Positions 18,687-27,745 are shown, counted from the stretch's first letter. The stretch is DNA of 64,000 nt from Rubrolithibacter danxiaensis (GCF_047272945.1 NZ_JBKOPS010000001.1:310001-374000), one strand, 5' to 3'. Notes: generated by a model from the letters alone, not told the origin. Numbers and translations are program-made.

Positions 18687-19112
18687 TCAAATTGCATTTT
18701 CAGCCAGGTTTTCAAGGTTTGACACCTGCGTTACTTTTTTAGGGATCACTTTTAATATTTCAAAAGTTTTCATTCCGGTTGGCATTTCCCATTGCACCTT
18801 TGCCCCTACGCGGTAGCCCAGCAAGGCTACGCCAATGGGCGCAAAAACAGAAACTTTCTTTTTCATGATGTTTGCTTCCGAAGGAAGTACAATTTGAAAG
18901 GTATTTAGCTGCCCGCTTGTTGTTTCACGTATCTCTACCTGCGAATCGAGGCAAACCACATCATCGGGCAGTTCATCGTCTTTCATTATCTGGGCCGATT
19001 TTAACTCTTCCAGTAGTTTTTGCTTGTTAAAATCCGAAAGGTCGCTGTGCATCAAATGTGTTTTAAGAAGATCTAATTCTCTTTTAAGAATAATCAGTTT
19101 TTCTGCTTTCAT
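18687..19112 (-). CDS. Rnk-like GreA/GreB C-terminal domain protein (copy 2)
   Basis: 141 residues, the more canonical of two tandem paralogues. An N-terminal helical hairpin (EKLIILKRELDLLKTHLMHSDLSDFNKQKLLEEL) is followed by the Rnk/GreA-C fold: LPDDVVCLDSQVEIRETTSGQ, TFQIVLPSEANIMKKKVSVFAPIGVALLGYRVGAKVQWEM and KTFEILKVIPK. It starts 7 bp after the stop of the glutamate-synthase-like gene, so the two are probably co-transcribed. Family knowledge: Rnk interacts with RNA polymerase in competition with Gre factors. Its link to an FMN oxidoreductase is unexplained. Confidence 0.86.
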   Translation of the reverse strand: MKAEKLIILKRELDLLKTHLMHSDLSDFNKQKLLEELKSAQIMKDDELPDDVVCLDSQVEIRETTSGQLNTFQIVLPSEANIMKKKVSVFAPIGVALLGYRVGAKVQWEMPTGMKTFEILKVIPKKVTQVSNLENLAENAI

Positions 19113-19119
19113 AAAAATT

Positions 19120-20652
19120 TTAGTTTATATATGTAAATACTCTATTGTTAGCTTTAATTTCGCTGTCGTCGTTGAAATAGATCTCTTTCAATGTTCGAAC
19201 ATCAGGCATACTAACACGCCTTAAAAAGTTATCAGGTTTAATTTCCGAAAGGTTTTTGCACCAGCAGGTTTCCATCAGTTTAACAGTTGCTGTTAGCGTA
19301 TTACGATGGAAATTAGCTATCCGAACACGCTTATCCACTACATCTGAATGCCTGTAAAGCCAGTTATTCAGTGCAGAAATAACAGCCGGACATTTGCCAT
19401 TATTGTATCGAAGCGAATACACTGATCCGAGCGCCAGCATCATTCCTCTTGCTGTATAACAAGCATCGGCGCCCAAAGCAATGGCCCTCAAAATATCGTA
19501 CTCACTTACAATTTTACCGCATGCAATAATTTTAGCCGGTATTCCGAATCTTGTCAGCGTTTTGCGTGCTATTACCAGTGCTTCCAGCAAAGGAACCTCC
19601 GTTCTTCCTATTTCAGTTCCTTCATCAACACCGTCTATCGAAATAAAATCAACAAAAATTTCGGTTTGCTGCATAACTGCGCACAGGCGTTCAAATTCTG
19701 CTTTCCCTGCAATACAAAGTTTTATTCCTACAGGCTTACCGCCCGATAACCTTCTTAAGTGAGCGAGGAAAAGCATCATTTCTGTTTCATTCGTAAAAGC
19801 CGTATGTTTCTGAGGCGAGCAAACTGTAACAGCAGGTTTCAGATTTCGGATAGCAGCAATTTCAGGCGTATTTTCCGGAGCGGGGAGAACACGTTCATAA
19901 TCGAGCCTGCCTCCCTGCGACAATTTCAGTTCGATCATTTTGACATAAGGCCTGGTAGCATTTTTCTGAAAAAGATCTTCATTAAATGAGCCGTCCTGGT
20001 AACGGCAGCCAAAATAACCTGTACCAATCTGCCAGATCAGGTCTCCCCCACCGCGAATGTGATAGGGACTGATACCTCCCTCGCCTGTATTAACTGCAAA
20101 ACCACCAATCTTTGCTCCTTCGCTTAACGCAAGAACCGCCGTCTTACTGAGCGACCCATAGCTTAATGCGCCCACATTTAACACACTCAGGCTGTAAGGG
20201 GCTGTACATTGAAAATTGCCTACAGAAATCTTCAAAGCAGCCTGGCTTATTTTTACTGGTTTGTTAGCATACCGTACACACTCGTAACCGGGCAACTGCG
20301 GATCTGTAAGCGTCCCCATAACAAGCGTGGTAGGAATGTTCCTTGCCCTGCATTGAATAAGCATGCGCTGTTCGCGGTTAAAGGCTCGTCCAATAGACCC
20401 ATATTTGGCCAGCATTTGCGAACAAAAGGTTTCTATTAGCTTTAATACCGATACAAGTGAGTAATTGCGGAGAATTGCCTGCTTATTTTTAAAATAATCG
20501 TGCAACCAGAACTGGAATAATGCCAAAACAATGGCACTTATCGCAATCCAGCTGTGTCCCGTTAAAACAGCTGCAACAAGCAGGGCAATATTTAAAGAAA
20601 AAAGATAGATAAAACCTACCCCGATCCATGACCGGAATTGAATTTTTTTCAT
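19120..20652 (-). CDS. FMN-binding glutamate-synthase-family protein
   Basis: 510 residues. Two transmembrane segments lie at the N terminus (about 10-50: VGFIYLFSLNIALLVAAVL, WIAISAIVLALFQFWL). A GltB-type alpha/beta barrel follows: GALSYGSLSKTAVLALSEGAKIGGFAVNTGEGGISPYH, GRLDYERVLPAPENTPEIAAIRN, GGKPVGIKLCIAGKAEFERL, FISIDGVDEGTEIGRTEVPLLEAL and ALGADACYTARGMMLALGSVYSLRYN. This is the FMN/glutamate-binding barrel of glutamate synthase without the amidotransferase domain. Such stand-alone, membrane-anchored forms are of unknown reaction; they may use another electron donor. It heads a likely operon with the Rnk-like gene. Its 5' flank contains the first of two hairpin repeats. Confidence 0.87.
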   Translation of the reverse strand: MKKIQFRSWIGVGFIYLFSLNIALLVAAVLTGHSWIAISAIVLALFQFWLHDYFKNKQAILRNYSLVSVLKLIETFCSQMLAKYGSIGRAFNREQRMLIQCRARNIPTTLVMGTLTDPQLPGYECVRYANKPVKISQAALKISVGNFQCTAPYSLSVLNVGALSYGSLSKTAVLALSEGAKIGGFAVNTGEGGISPYHIRGGGDLIWQIGTGYFGCRYQDGSFNEDLFQKNATRPYVKMIELKLSQGGRLDYERVLPAPENTPEIAAIRNLKPAVTVCSPQKHTAFTNETEMMLFLAHLRRLSGGKPVGIKLCIAGKAEFERLCAVMQQTEIFVDFISIDGVDEGTEIGRTEVPLLEALVIARKTLTRFGIPAKIIACGKIVSEYDILRAIALGADACYTARGMMLALGSVYSLRYNNGKCPAVISALNNWLYRHSDVVDKRVRIANFHRNTLTATVKLMETCWCKNLSEIKPDNFLRRVSMPDVRTLKEIYFNDDSEIKANNRVFTYIN

Positions 20653-20695
20653 AACAAATCATTAAGACAGTAAAAAACCTGAAGTTTATTGACTG

Positions 20696-20772
20696 GCCCC
20701 TAACCAATAAATTGGCCGGGGCTTACTTAATGAAGTCTTTACTACTTGTTTGAAAGGAATATCCGAAATGAA
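20696..20772. repeat. Hairpin repeat element, copy 1
   Basis: GCCCC (20696-20700) pairs with GGGGC (20718-20722) around an inner helix CCAAT/ATTGG. It is followed by the block TTACTTAATGAAGTCTTTAC and then a matching tail ending CCGAAATGAA. Copy 2 lies 222 bp downstream and shares the block and the helix, with different helix bases. Confidence 0.65.
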
Positions 20773-20917
20773 AATGAATAGCTACCAGGCGGCAATACAT
20801 TACAAAGGCAGCTCTCATTTTAGTTGTGAGAACTGTTTCTATGATCCTTTTTATTTTATGTATTCTGGTATTTTTCATTAAAACTTAATTAAAAACGTAA
20901 AACTGTTTGTAACGTTT

Positions 20918-20998
20918 GCCCCATTACCAACAAAAATGGTTGGGGCTTACTTAATAAAGTCTTTACTGCTTTTATGGAAAGAGAATTCCGAATATGAA
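20918..20998. repeat. Hairpin repeat element, copy 2
   Basis: GCCCC (20918-20922) pairs with GGGGC (20942-20946), with an inner ACCA/TGGT helix. It is followed by TTACTTAATAAAGTCTTTAC and a tail ending CCGAATATGAA. It differs from copy 1 at the inner stem but keeps pairing, and the downstream block differs by one base. Confidence 0.65.
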
Positions 20999-21230
20999 TG
21001 GGTGGAATAGCCTGAACAAGAAACAGCACAGTCCGTTTGCAACTTAGCTGCAGATACCGTTCTGAATGTTTTGTATGGTTTCGATAAGGCCATTAATACA
21101 AATATCTGTTATTAACTGAAATTAAAAAATTTCAGGATTTGAAAAGGCATTTATTATAACAATGTTACAATGCTCTCTTGTTATCTGTACTTATATAACC
21201 GTTTTTACCGTTATTTATTATGTCATTTAG

Positions 21231-23354
21231 TTAGGGCAATGCAAAAGCTATGTAGCTATCCCCTCCCCCGGCACCAAGTTTGGTTCCTCCACAAGCTATT
21301 ACCAGGTATTGTTTACCATTAACTTCATAGGTACTGGGTGTAGCAAAACCTGCGGCGGGAAGTTGTGTTTGCCACAGTAGTTTTCCATTCTTTTTATCAT
21401 ATGCCCGCAACTTTCCATCTTTCGTTCCGGCTATAAAAAGCAATCCGCTTTTGGTTATTACAGGCCCGCCATAGCTTTCAGCTCCGGTTTGGGATATTCC
21501 CTTTTCCTTTAACTCAGGTATTTCGCCAAATGGGATCTTCCATACATACTCGCCGGTATTTAAGTTTATAGCATTTAATGTACCCCATGGTGGACGTACC
21601 GCCGGATAGCCGTTTTTATCCAAAAATTTACTATACCCCGAGATTTTATAAGAAACTCTTCCTGTCTTTTCTTTTGATACCGGTTCCTGTTTAACTAATT
21701 CCGGCTCTTCTTTGTCATTACCAAATAAAAAGTTGACCAGTGCCTGTTTCTGTTTTTCAGATAATTTACTGAATGAAGGCATCATGCCCTTTCCATCAGA
21801 GATTATTTTTTTCACCGATTCCATTGACCGGCGGCTGCTGATGCTTATTAAAGACGGGAAACCGCTTTTCGGATTGCCTTTTCTTTCGGCACCGTGACAT
21901 GGAGTACAGTTTGCGGCATAAATACTGCGCCCTGATGTCATTCCGTGCAGTTCTTCTGTCGAAGATTCGGGACCGATAGAAATACGCCAGGCCATTTCAT
22001 TACTGTTTACATAAAGTATCCCTTCCGGGTCTGCGGCTGCGCCTCCCCATTCTGCCCCTCCATCCAATCCGGGGAATATAATCGTTCCTCTTGCGCTTAA
22101 TGGTGTAAACGGGCCTTCTGACCGGGTTTTCCTGAAAGTATCAATAAGTTCCTCTCTGTTTTCTGCCAATTGACTAATATCAGCTTCAATAAAAGTCTGA
22201 CGTGCAAACGGCGCCGGTTTGGAGGGGAAAGGCTGAGTAGTCCAGGCCTGTTCACCGGGTACATCCGAAGCGGGTACGGGTTTTTCTGTAACCGGAAATA
22301 TAGGTTCCCCTGTCACTCTGTCGAAAACAAAAACAAATCCTTGTTTTGTTACCTGCGCTACTGCATCTATTTGTTTCCCATTTCGGGTGATGGTTACAAG
22401 ATTGGGAGGTGCGGGAGGATCACGATCAAGTATATCGTGATGAACAAATTGAAAATGCCAGAGACGTTTTCCGGTTTTTGCATCAAGGGCAAGCAGGCAA
22501 TTTGCAAAAAGATTTGCTCCCTTACGATCTGCTCCGTAAAAATCCGAGGCAGCTGACCCGGTAGGCACGTATAAAATTCCTCTTGCCCGATCAACCGACA
22601 TACCGGCCCAGTTATTGCCTCCGCCTACTGTTGTGTTTTTATATACTTCTTTTGGCCAGGTTTGGTAACCGTATTCGCCGGGGTAAGGAATAGTGTGAAA
22701 AACCCAGGCTAATTTACCTGTTCGTATATTAAACGCCTGGATGTGGCCAAGAGCTGCGTCTTCTGCTTCTGATAAACGCAGTGGCATTACAATCAGATCT
22801 TCGTAAACAGTTCCGGGAGTATTTGAAATTACCATTTTATCCGCAGCGGTCTTTCCTAATCCGGCTTTCAAACTTGTACGGCCATTTTCGCCAAAGGATA
22901 GAACGGGTTTACCTGTAACCGCATTTACACAATACAGCCACGGGCCGTTTGAATACAATATTCTTTTATCTTCTCCATCCTTCCAGTAGCTTAAACCCCG
23001 GCTGGTACTAAACTGATCTGTCCCTTCACTTTTTATCCGCCATATCTCCTTGCCCGTTGCAGCATTGAGCGCAAACGGCTCTGTTGTTGCTGTCATCCCA
23101 TAAAGTACGCCGTTTACGATAATGGGGTTGCATTGTATCTGACCTGAATCCAGCGTATGATATTCCCACGCAACTTTAAGCTGATTTACATTTGAAGGAG
23201 TAATCTGATCTAAAGGAGAATAATGATTTCGTTCGGGGCCACCTAAATATTCAGTCCATTCACGGGTACCAAAAGCAGGATGATTGGAACTGCAATTCCA
23301 TGTTAAAAACCCAACAAACAGAAGTGATATTGAAACAAGAAGATATTTCTTCAT
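21231..23354 (-). CDS. Quinoprotein (PQQ-type) dehydrogenase with inserted cytochrome c domain, lipoprotein
   Basis: 707 residues. An N-terminal lipoprotein signal ends LTWNC (Cys21 would be lipidated). The body is an eight-bladed PQQ propeller: WTEYLGGPERNHYSPLDQITPSNVNQLKVAWEYHT, GTVYEDLIVMPLRLSE, NNWAGMSVDRARGILYVPTGSA, VHHDILDRDPPAPPNLV, and the closing TAGTKDGKLRAYDKKNGKLLW-type blade. Uniquely placed within it is a cytochrome c domain, with the haem motif CTPCH at residues 483-487 and a likely Met ligand in GMMPSF. It should oxidise a sugar or alcohol in the periplasm and pass electrons to the haem. It is co-transcribed with the nucleoside hydrolase (24-bp gap). No PQQ biosynthesis genes are in the window. 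Confidence 0.88.
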   Translation of the reverse strand: MKKYLLVSISLLFVGFLTWNCSSNHPAFGTREWTEYLGGPERNHYSPLDQITPSNVNQLKVAWEYHTLDSGQIQCNPIIVNGVLYGMTATTEPFALNAATGKEIWRIKSEGTDQFSTSRGLSYWKDGEDKRILYSNGPWLYCVNAVTGKPVLSFGENGRTSLKAGLGKTAADKMVISNTPGTVYEDLIVMPLRLSEAEDAALGHIQAFNIRTGKLAWVFHTIPYPGEYGYQTWPKEVYKNTTVGGGNNWAGMSVDRARGILYVPTGSAASDFYGADRKGANLFANCLLALDAKTGKRLWHFQFVHHDILDRDPPAPPNLVTITRNGKQIDAVAQVTKQGFVFVFDRVTGEPIFPVTEKPVPASDVPGEQAWTTQPFPSKPAPFARQTFIEADISQLAENREELIDTFRKTRSEGPFTPLSARGTIIFPGLDGGAEWGGAAADPEGILYVNSNEMAWRISIGPESSTEELHGMTSGRSIYAANCTPCHGAERKGNPKSGFPSLISISSRRSMESVKKIISDGKGMMPSFSKLSEKQKQALVNFLFGNDKEEPELVKQEPVSKEKTGRVSYKISGYSKFLDKNGYPAVRPPWGTLNAINLNTGEYVWKIPFGEIPELKEKGISQTGAESYGGPVITKSGLLFIAGTKDGKLRAYDKKNGKLLWQTQLPAAGFATPSTYEVNGKQYLVIACGGTKLGAGGGDSYIAFALP

Positions 23355-23378
23355 TTAAAATGAATTTATTAGATATAC

Positions 23379-24365
23379 TTATTCAGGCTGATGCATCATC
23401 AAATTGTTAATAATTCGCTCAACATCTTTCTCCGGCAGATTTTCGAGCAGATAATATTGATTGCCGTCTTTATTTTCTTTCCAGCTATTGGAGCCATCTG
23501 CAGCAATCTCAATCGTTCCTTTTCTTACTTTATAATAAGGATTAGCGCCTTTAATTGCAACCAATACGGCTGTTTGATCCCAGCTCATTCTCCCGGCACT
23601 GTCTTCTTTTGCTTTAGGAATACAAATACTGTAAACATCTTTTACAGGGCTATTTTTAATCTGCTTATTCTGGATAAGCGGGATACCTGTTTTTATTTTA
23701 CTGCCAATTTCAAAACCACTGAAAATTACCGGCGTAGGCCAGTTCTCAAAAACATATTTTGCCGAAGCAGCATCCTCTTCGATATTAAATTCTTTTCCTG
23801 CGGGGAATTTACCGGCCATAGATACCAGTTTTTTCACTTTCTTTTTTACCAGTTCTTTTCCGCTCAACGGAGAATATGTATCAGGCAATGACTTTAAAAG
23901 ACTGGCAAGGTTGGTAAGAAACCCTACCGTTATAATGGCAACACTGCTATCAGGCTGAGCAGCTAATGTTTTCCGGTAAACTGCAACTGCGTCTGCAACT
24001 TCATTGTTATTGTTAATCGTGTGCGGATATTTGGCAATTAAAGTATCTGTCCAATGCTGAGAATCCTTTAAAGTTAAAGCGTTTCCTCGTGGAACACCAA
24101 TAGGTATATCCTGTTTATTAAAGTACGTATTAAATACATTTAAAACAGCAGCAACACCTTCATATTTAGTACTGGCTATTGTGGCTAAAATAGTTGCCTC
24201 TCCTTTATCGGCAAAAGCATGGAGAAGCGTTATAGCTCCGGTATCATCGTAATCGGGGCCCATATCCGTATCCAAAATAACAGGAAGGGGAGCGGAATTT
24301 TTCTGAGCTTTTACCCTAAAAGAAAGAGTTAGTAAACTGACAATTAACAACAGTATTTTATACAT
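23379..24365 (-). CDS. Nucleoside hydrolase-like protein, exported
   Basis: 328 residues of the inosine-uridine nucleoside hydrolase family. Signal peptide MYKILLLIVSLLTLSFRVKA/Q. The calcium/ribose-binding loop PVILDTDMGPDYDDTGAI (residues 28-45) carries the diagnostic DTDxGxDxDD. Other family segments are AIITVGFLTNLASLLKSLPD, KLVSMAGKFPAGKEFNIEEDAASAKYVFENWPTPVIFSGFEIG and SWDQTAVLVAI with the late metal Asp. Export is not typical for nucleosidases that salvage intracellular nucleosides; the substrate may be an extracellular nucleoside or another N-glycoside. It precedes the quinoprotein gene in one operon, so a freed sugar could be the quinoprotein's substrate (inference). Confidence 0.86.
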   Translation of the reverse strand: MYKILLLIVSLLTLSFRVKAQKNSAPLPVILDTDMGPDYDDTGAITLLHAFADKGEATILATIASTKYEGVAAVLNVFNTYFNKQDIPIGVPRGNALTLKDSQHWTDTLIAKYPHTINNNNEVADAVAVYRKTLAAQPDSSVAIITVGFLTNLASLLKSLPDTYSPLSGKELVKKKVKKLVSMAGKFPAGKEFNIEEDAASAKYVFENWPTPVIFSGFEIGSKIKTGIPLIQNKQIKNSPVKDVYSICIPKAKEDSAGRMSWDQTAVLVAIKGANPYYKVRKGTIEIAADGSNSWKENKDGNQYYLLENLPEKDVERIINNLMMHQPE

Positions 24366-24404
24366 CTTTTAATTTGGCCTGAACAGTATAAAAGGTTAGT
24401 TTAT

Positions 24405-24412
24405 CAAATCTA
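24405..24412 (-). promoter_or_regulatory. Possible -7 box for the nucleoside hydrolase-quinoprotein operon
   Basis: Minus strand reads TAGATTTG, a perfect TAnnTTTG, 40 bp upstream of the start at 24365. No -33 TTTG is found at 19-20 nt, so support is partial. Confidence 0.4.
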
Positions 24413-24447
24413 ATACAAAATGGAGTTAATGTATTTAAGAACATACA

Positions 24448-25272
24448 TTATTTCACCCGGCTATCAACTGCTACAACTGCTGATGCACCAAAATATCCGG
24501 TAACATTTAATGAATTTGAAGTTAGCTTAACCACGTTTGTCCGGGTATTGGTTGCAGGTACTGAAAAGATTCCACCGTTGCGCAGTTGCGTTTGTATATC
24601 CAGCCAGAAACGAAAAGCATCTTCTGTAAGCGACCAACCTTCAAAATAAATAATGTCATCCTTTTGCAGCGGATCCTTTAAAAATACCTCTGCCTGCTTA
24701 ATGTAATTACCGTCAACAAACTCGTCGGAAAAGAGATTGATATCCCGGGCCGAAAGAAGCGGAGATCCATTCCTTGCAATCTTTAACAGTAGGTAATCCC
24801 CTTTTCCTTTTTTTTCCTGGCCGGAAATCAGGGGATAATAACCCGGATTTTCATACAAAACAGACTTCTCCTTATAAACATAGGTAACCGAATCAAGAGA
24901 CGTTCCGAGACGTTTCATCTCTGTTACGGCTTCATATTCCCCAACATCAGATTGAATTGATAAAGTATAAATGCGACCGACTCTTCCCCTCATCCTTATC
25001 GAATATATCCCCGGTTCTGCTTCTTCTAAAACCTCTGTATGTCCGGCATTGTCTTTTAATGTAACAACCGCATGTTGCACAGGAGGAAATTCAGGTTTAT
25101 TAAAAAATGGAATGGTTTTGTAGAGCTTAACGTAATGCAGCCGGTCCTGGTTGGTTAGCCATCCTTCAACAACCAATGCTTCCTGTTCCTTTTTCACATC
25201 AACATCTATCACATCATCGCAGGAGCAAAGCAGGCAAAGAACTATCAGCAGGAGAATATTATTTCTTTTCAT
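24448..25272 (-). CDS. DUF4249 outer-membrane lipoprotein
   Basis: 274 residues. Lipoprotein signal ending LLCSC (Cys18), then DDVIDVDVKKEQEALVVEGWLTNQDRLHYVKLYKTIPF, the typical N-terminal strand pattern of DUF4249. The beta-rich body includes HAVVTLKDNAGHTEVLEEAEPGIYSI and a C-terminal part with ALRFWL-like LTEDAFRFWLDIQTQLRNGGIF. It lies 3 bp after the TonB receptor gene and is the standard partner of such receptors; DUF4249 proteins are thought to act as surface accessory lipoproteins in uptake of a non-glycan or unknown ligand. Cargo unknown. Confidence 0.87.
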   Translation of the reverse strand: MKRNNILLLIVLCLLCSCDDVIDVDVKKEQEALVVEGWLTNQDRLHYVKLYKTIPFFNKPEFPPVQHAVVTLKDNAGHTEVLEEAEPGIYSIRMRGRVGRIYTLSIQSDVGEYEAVTEMKRLGTSLDSVTYVYKEKSVLYENPGYYPLISGQEKKGKGDYLLLKIARNGSPLLSARDINLFSDEFVDGNYIKQAEVFLKDPLQKDDIIYFEGWSLTEDAFRFWLDIQTQLRNGGIFSVPATNTRTNVVKLTSNSLNVTGYFGASAVVAVDSRVK

Positions 25273-25275
25273 TGG

Positions 25276-27660
25276 TTAAAATTTAAAATTCCAGGTTAAC
25301 GAAGGCACCACACTTCCTATTACTGAATAGCGTACTGCTTCCGTTTGCGAGAGTATTTTTTCATTTTGCCTGAAGAAAATTGAATATGGATTTTTATGGC
25401 CATAGGCATTATACAAAGCAATAACGAACTCACTGCGGTAACGCCTTCCGTCAACTTCTTTTCCTTTTAATGTAACAGAAAGGTCTAACCGGTGATAAGA
25501 AGGGACACGATAATTATTTCTGGAATTTGTGTTGTTGTACTGAACCGGGAAACCCTGAAAATCAAAACGGCTACCCGGAAAGGTAGCTGGTGTACCTGTT
25601 GCAAAATTAAAAACTGCCGAAAAAGAAGTCCGGGGTTTCCAGTCGTAAATACCTACCAGCGAAAGGGAATGTGTTCTGTCATACTTTGCAGGATAGTATC
25701 TGTTATTATTGATGCTGTTTATTTTCCGCTCAGTCCGGCTTAGTGTATAACTGATCCAACCGGTAGCCCTGCCGGTATTCTTTCTGAAGAAGAACTCTGT
25801 CCCGTAAGCTCTTCCCTTACCAAACAGCATATCCCCTTCCAGCTGATCGTTCAATAAAACCTCCGCACCGCTTATGAAGCCAATCTGGTTGTACATACGG
25901 CGATAATAAACTTCTGCCGAGGCTTCCCAGTTTTTATCGTTGTTATTATAAAAAAATCCTGCCGATAACTGATCCGCTACCTCTGGTTTTACATTAACAG
26001 AACTTGGAATCCAGATATCTAAAGGCGAAGCAGCAATGGTATTACTTACAAAATGGAGGTTTTGCGCCGTACGGGTATAACTGGCTTTAAGAGCTGAAGA
26101 TTCATTTGTCTGATATTTAACCGTGAACCGTGGCTCCAGGTTATGATACCACTTTATTGTTTGTCCTTTTGTAAATGTTTTAGGGTTTACAGGAGTTTTC
26201 CGTTTACCGTCTTCGCCTGCATAATTGTAAACGGTTGTATTTTCTGCGCTTAATACCTGGAAGCCAGAATACCTAAGTCCGTACTGAAACGAAATGCTTT
26301 TTGAAAGTTTGATGTCGTGGTCCCAGAAAGCCGAATAATCATTTGCAGCTTGTTTAGGCATATAAATAGTATTAATTGCAGAGCCTGAATTAGTAGGACG
26401 TGCTGTACCCGGGCTAAAATTATGCCGAACGGCATCAGCTCCAAAATAAATGGTGTTGGCCGGATTCGGATACCAATTCCAGGTGGATTTCAATGTCCAG
26501 TCCTTAATATCGGCATGCCAGATAAAACTGTTTGCCGTTTGTCCTTCCACACCTAAAGCATAATCGTAATCAGAATAAATAGCAGAAATATTAGAAAACA
26601 ATTTCGGATTATATACGTGGTTCCAGCGCATGGTTGCGGTAGCATTACCCCAATCCATACTGAATTGCTCTGCCAGCTTGTTTACATCCCGCCCAAAATA
26701 TCCTGAAATAAAAAGACGATCGTTTTTGCCTAATTTAAAGTTCATTTTTGAGCTCAGATCGTAGAAATAAACCCGGGTGTTTTTAAGCTGTTCGTCGCTC
26801 GAAGCTTTAAGAAACAGGTCAACATACGAACGTCGCCCCGCTACAATAAAAGAACTTTTATCTTTTTTTATCGGTCCTTCTGCCAGCAGGCGGGTAGCTA
26901 TTGTACCGATTCCCCCCGAAACTGCATACTCCTTTGCGTTTCCTTCTTTCATTCGTACATCAAGCAGGGATGATAGCCTTCCGCCATATCTGGCAGGCAT
27001 TTCACTTTTCATGAGGGTAAGATCCTTAACCGCATCAGGGTTAAAAACAGAAAAGAAGCCAAACAGGTGCGAACCGTTGTAAACGGCGGCTTCATCCAAG
27101 AGGATTAAATTCTGGTCAACGCTTCCTCCCCGTACATTATATCCCGGGGCCCCTTCTCCAACAGTTGTAACGCCGGGTAATAGCTGGATCGTTTTAATTA
27201 CATCTGCTTCGCCCAGCAATGCGGGCAATTGTTTAACTGATTTAATAGAGACAGACAAGCTTCCCATTTGCGTTTGGCTGATGCTTTTATTTTCCTTTTC
27301 TGATGATACTACCACTTCCTCCATTTCTATTTCAGAAGGCGATAAATCGAAATTTACGGTCAGGTTATTTTTCAGATCGATGCTTTTTTGAAGCGATTTA
27401 AAGCCCATATATCTTGCTTCCACTTTATAGCTTCCGGGCTTAAGCGAGAGGGAATAAAAACCGTACGAATTGCTTATTCCGCTGATTGTTGTGCCCGGTA
27501 TGCTTACAATAACACCAATTAAGGTTTCGCCGGTACCTGCATCACGAACATAGCCGCTTACTGTTGCAGAACCTTTACTTTGAGCCTTTAAAAGCATCGG
27601 GAACAGTAAGGGTATGACAATCAGAAACAGTAATGCAGCCGCAAATTTTTTCTTTTCCAT
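25276..27660 (-). CDS. TonB-dependent receptor with carboxypeptidase-regulatory-like domain
   Basis: 794 residues. Signal peptide (KKFAAALLFLIVIPLLFPMLLKAQ), then a CarboxypepD_reg-like beta domain (SGYVRDAGTGETLIGVIVSIPGTTISGISNSYGFYSLSLKPGSYKVE; about 33-110) and the plug (LPALLGEADVIKTIQLLPGVTTVGEGAPGYNVRGGSVDQNLILLDEAAVYN). The barrel starts with GRLSSLLDVRMKEGN and ends LTWNFKF. There is no STN domain, so control differs from the SusC protein at the left end. It forms a two-gene unit with the DUF4249 lipoprotein. The plug type (GG.VDQNLILLDEA) is the group that pairs with DUF4249 rather than SusD. Confidence 0.92.
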   Translation of the reverse strand: MEKKKFAAALLFLIVIPLLFPMLLKAQSKGSATVSGYVRDAGTGETLIGVIVSIPGTTISGISNSYGFYSLSLKPGSYKVEARYMGFKSLQKSIDLKNNLTVNFDLSPSEIEMEEVVVSSEKENKSISQTQMGSLSVSIKSVKQLPALLGEADVIKTIQLLPGVTTVGEGAPGYNVRGGSVDQNLILLDEAAVYNGSHLFGFFSVFNPDAVKDLTLMKSEMPARYGGRLSSLLDVRMKEGNAKEYAVSGGIGTIATRLLAEGPIKKDKSSFIVAGRRSYVDLFLKASSDEQLKNTRVYFYDLSSKMNFKLGKNDRLFISGYFGRDVNKLAEQFSMDWGNATATMRWNHVYNPKLFSNISAIYSDYDYALGVEGQTANSFIWHADIKDWTLKSTWNWYPNPANTIYFGADAVRHNFSPGTARPTNSGSAINTIYMPKQAANDYSAFWDHDIKLSKSISFQYGLRYSGFQVLSAENTTVYNYAGEDGKRKTPVNPKTFTKGQTIKWYHNLEPRFTVKYQTNESSALKASYTRTAQNLHFVSNTIAASPLDIWIPSSVNVKPEVADQLSAGFFYNNNDKNWEASAEVYYRRMYNQIGFISGAEVLLNDQLEGDMLFGKGRAYGTEFFFRKNTGRATGWISYTLSRTERKINSINNNRYYPAKYDRTHSLSLVGIYDWKPRTSFSAVFNFATGTPATFPGSRFDFQGFPVQYNNTNSRNNYRVPSYHRLDLSVTLKGKEVDGRRYRSEFVIALYNAYGHKNPYSIFFRQNEKILSQTEAVRYSVIGSVVPSLTWNFKF

Positions 27661-27727
27661 TATTTATAAATCCCGGTAACTTAAACGTCCTAAAATAACT
27701 AAGATAAACCGCAACCCGCTGCAAAGG

Positions 27728-27745
27728 TTATAAAAGCTTTTATAA
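27728..27745. promoter_or_regulatory. 18-bp perfect palindrome in a divergent intergenic region
   Basis: TTATAAAAGCTTTTATAA is a perfect inverted repeat between the divergent TonB-receptor gene (start 27660) and the small gene at 27820. It could be an operator, but A/T-rich palindromes also arise by chance. Confidence 0.3.

Larger units (their letters stand above)
20653..21230. other. 578-bp non-coding interval
   Basis: No convincing coding frame on either strand. It holds two related hairpin elements (listed separately), an A/T-rich middle, and the 3' flank of the quinoprotein gene, which ends at 21231. Both neighbouring genes are on the minus strand, so it could be the long 5' leader of the FMN glutamate-synthase-like gene or could encode small RNAs. 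Confidence 0.6.

Noticed and set aside
20653..21230. Small protein genes in the interval
   Set aside because: Frames are short, contain many stops and have no start with coding character.
27728..27745. Firm operator call for the 18-bp palindrome
   Set aside because: A/T-rich and single; no regulator gene adjacent, so it is listed only as a low-confidence site.
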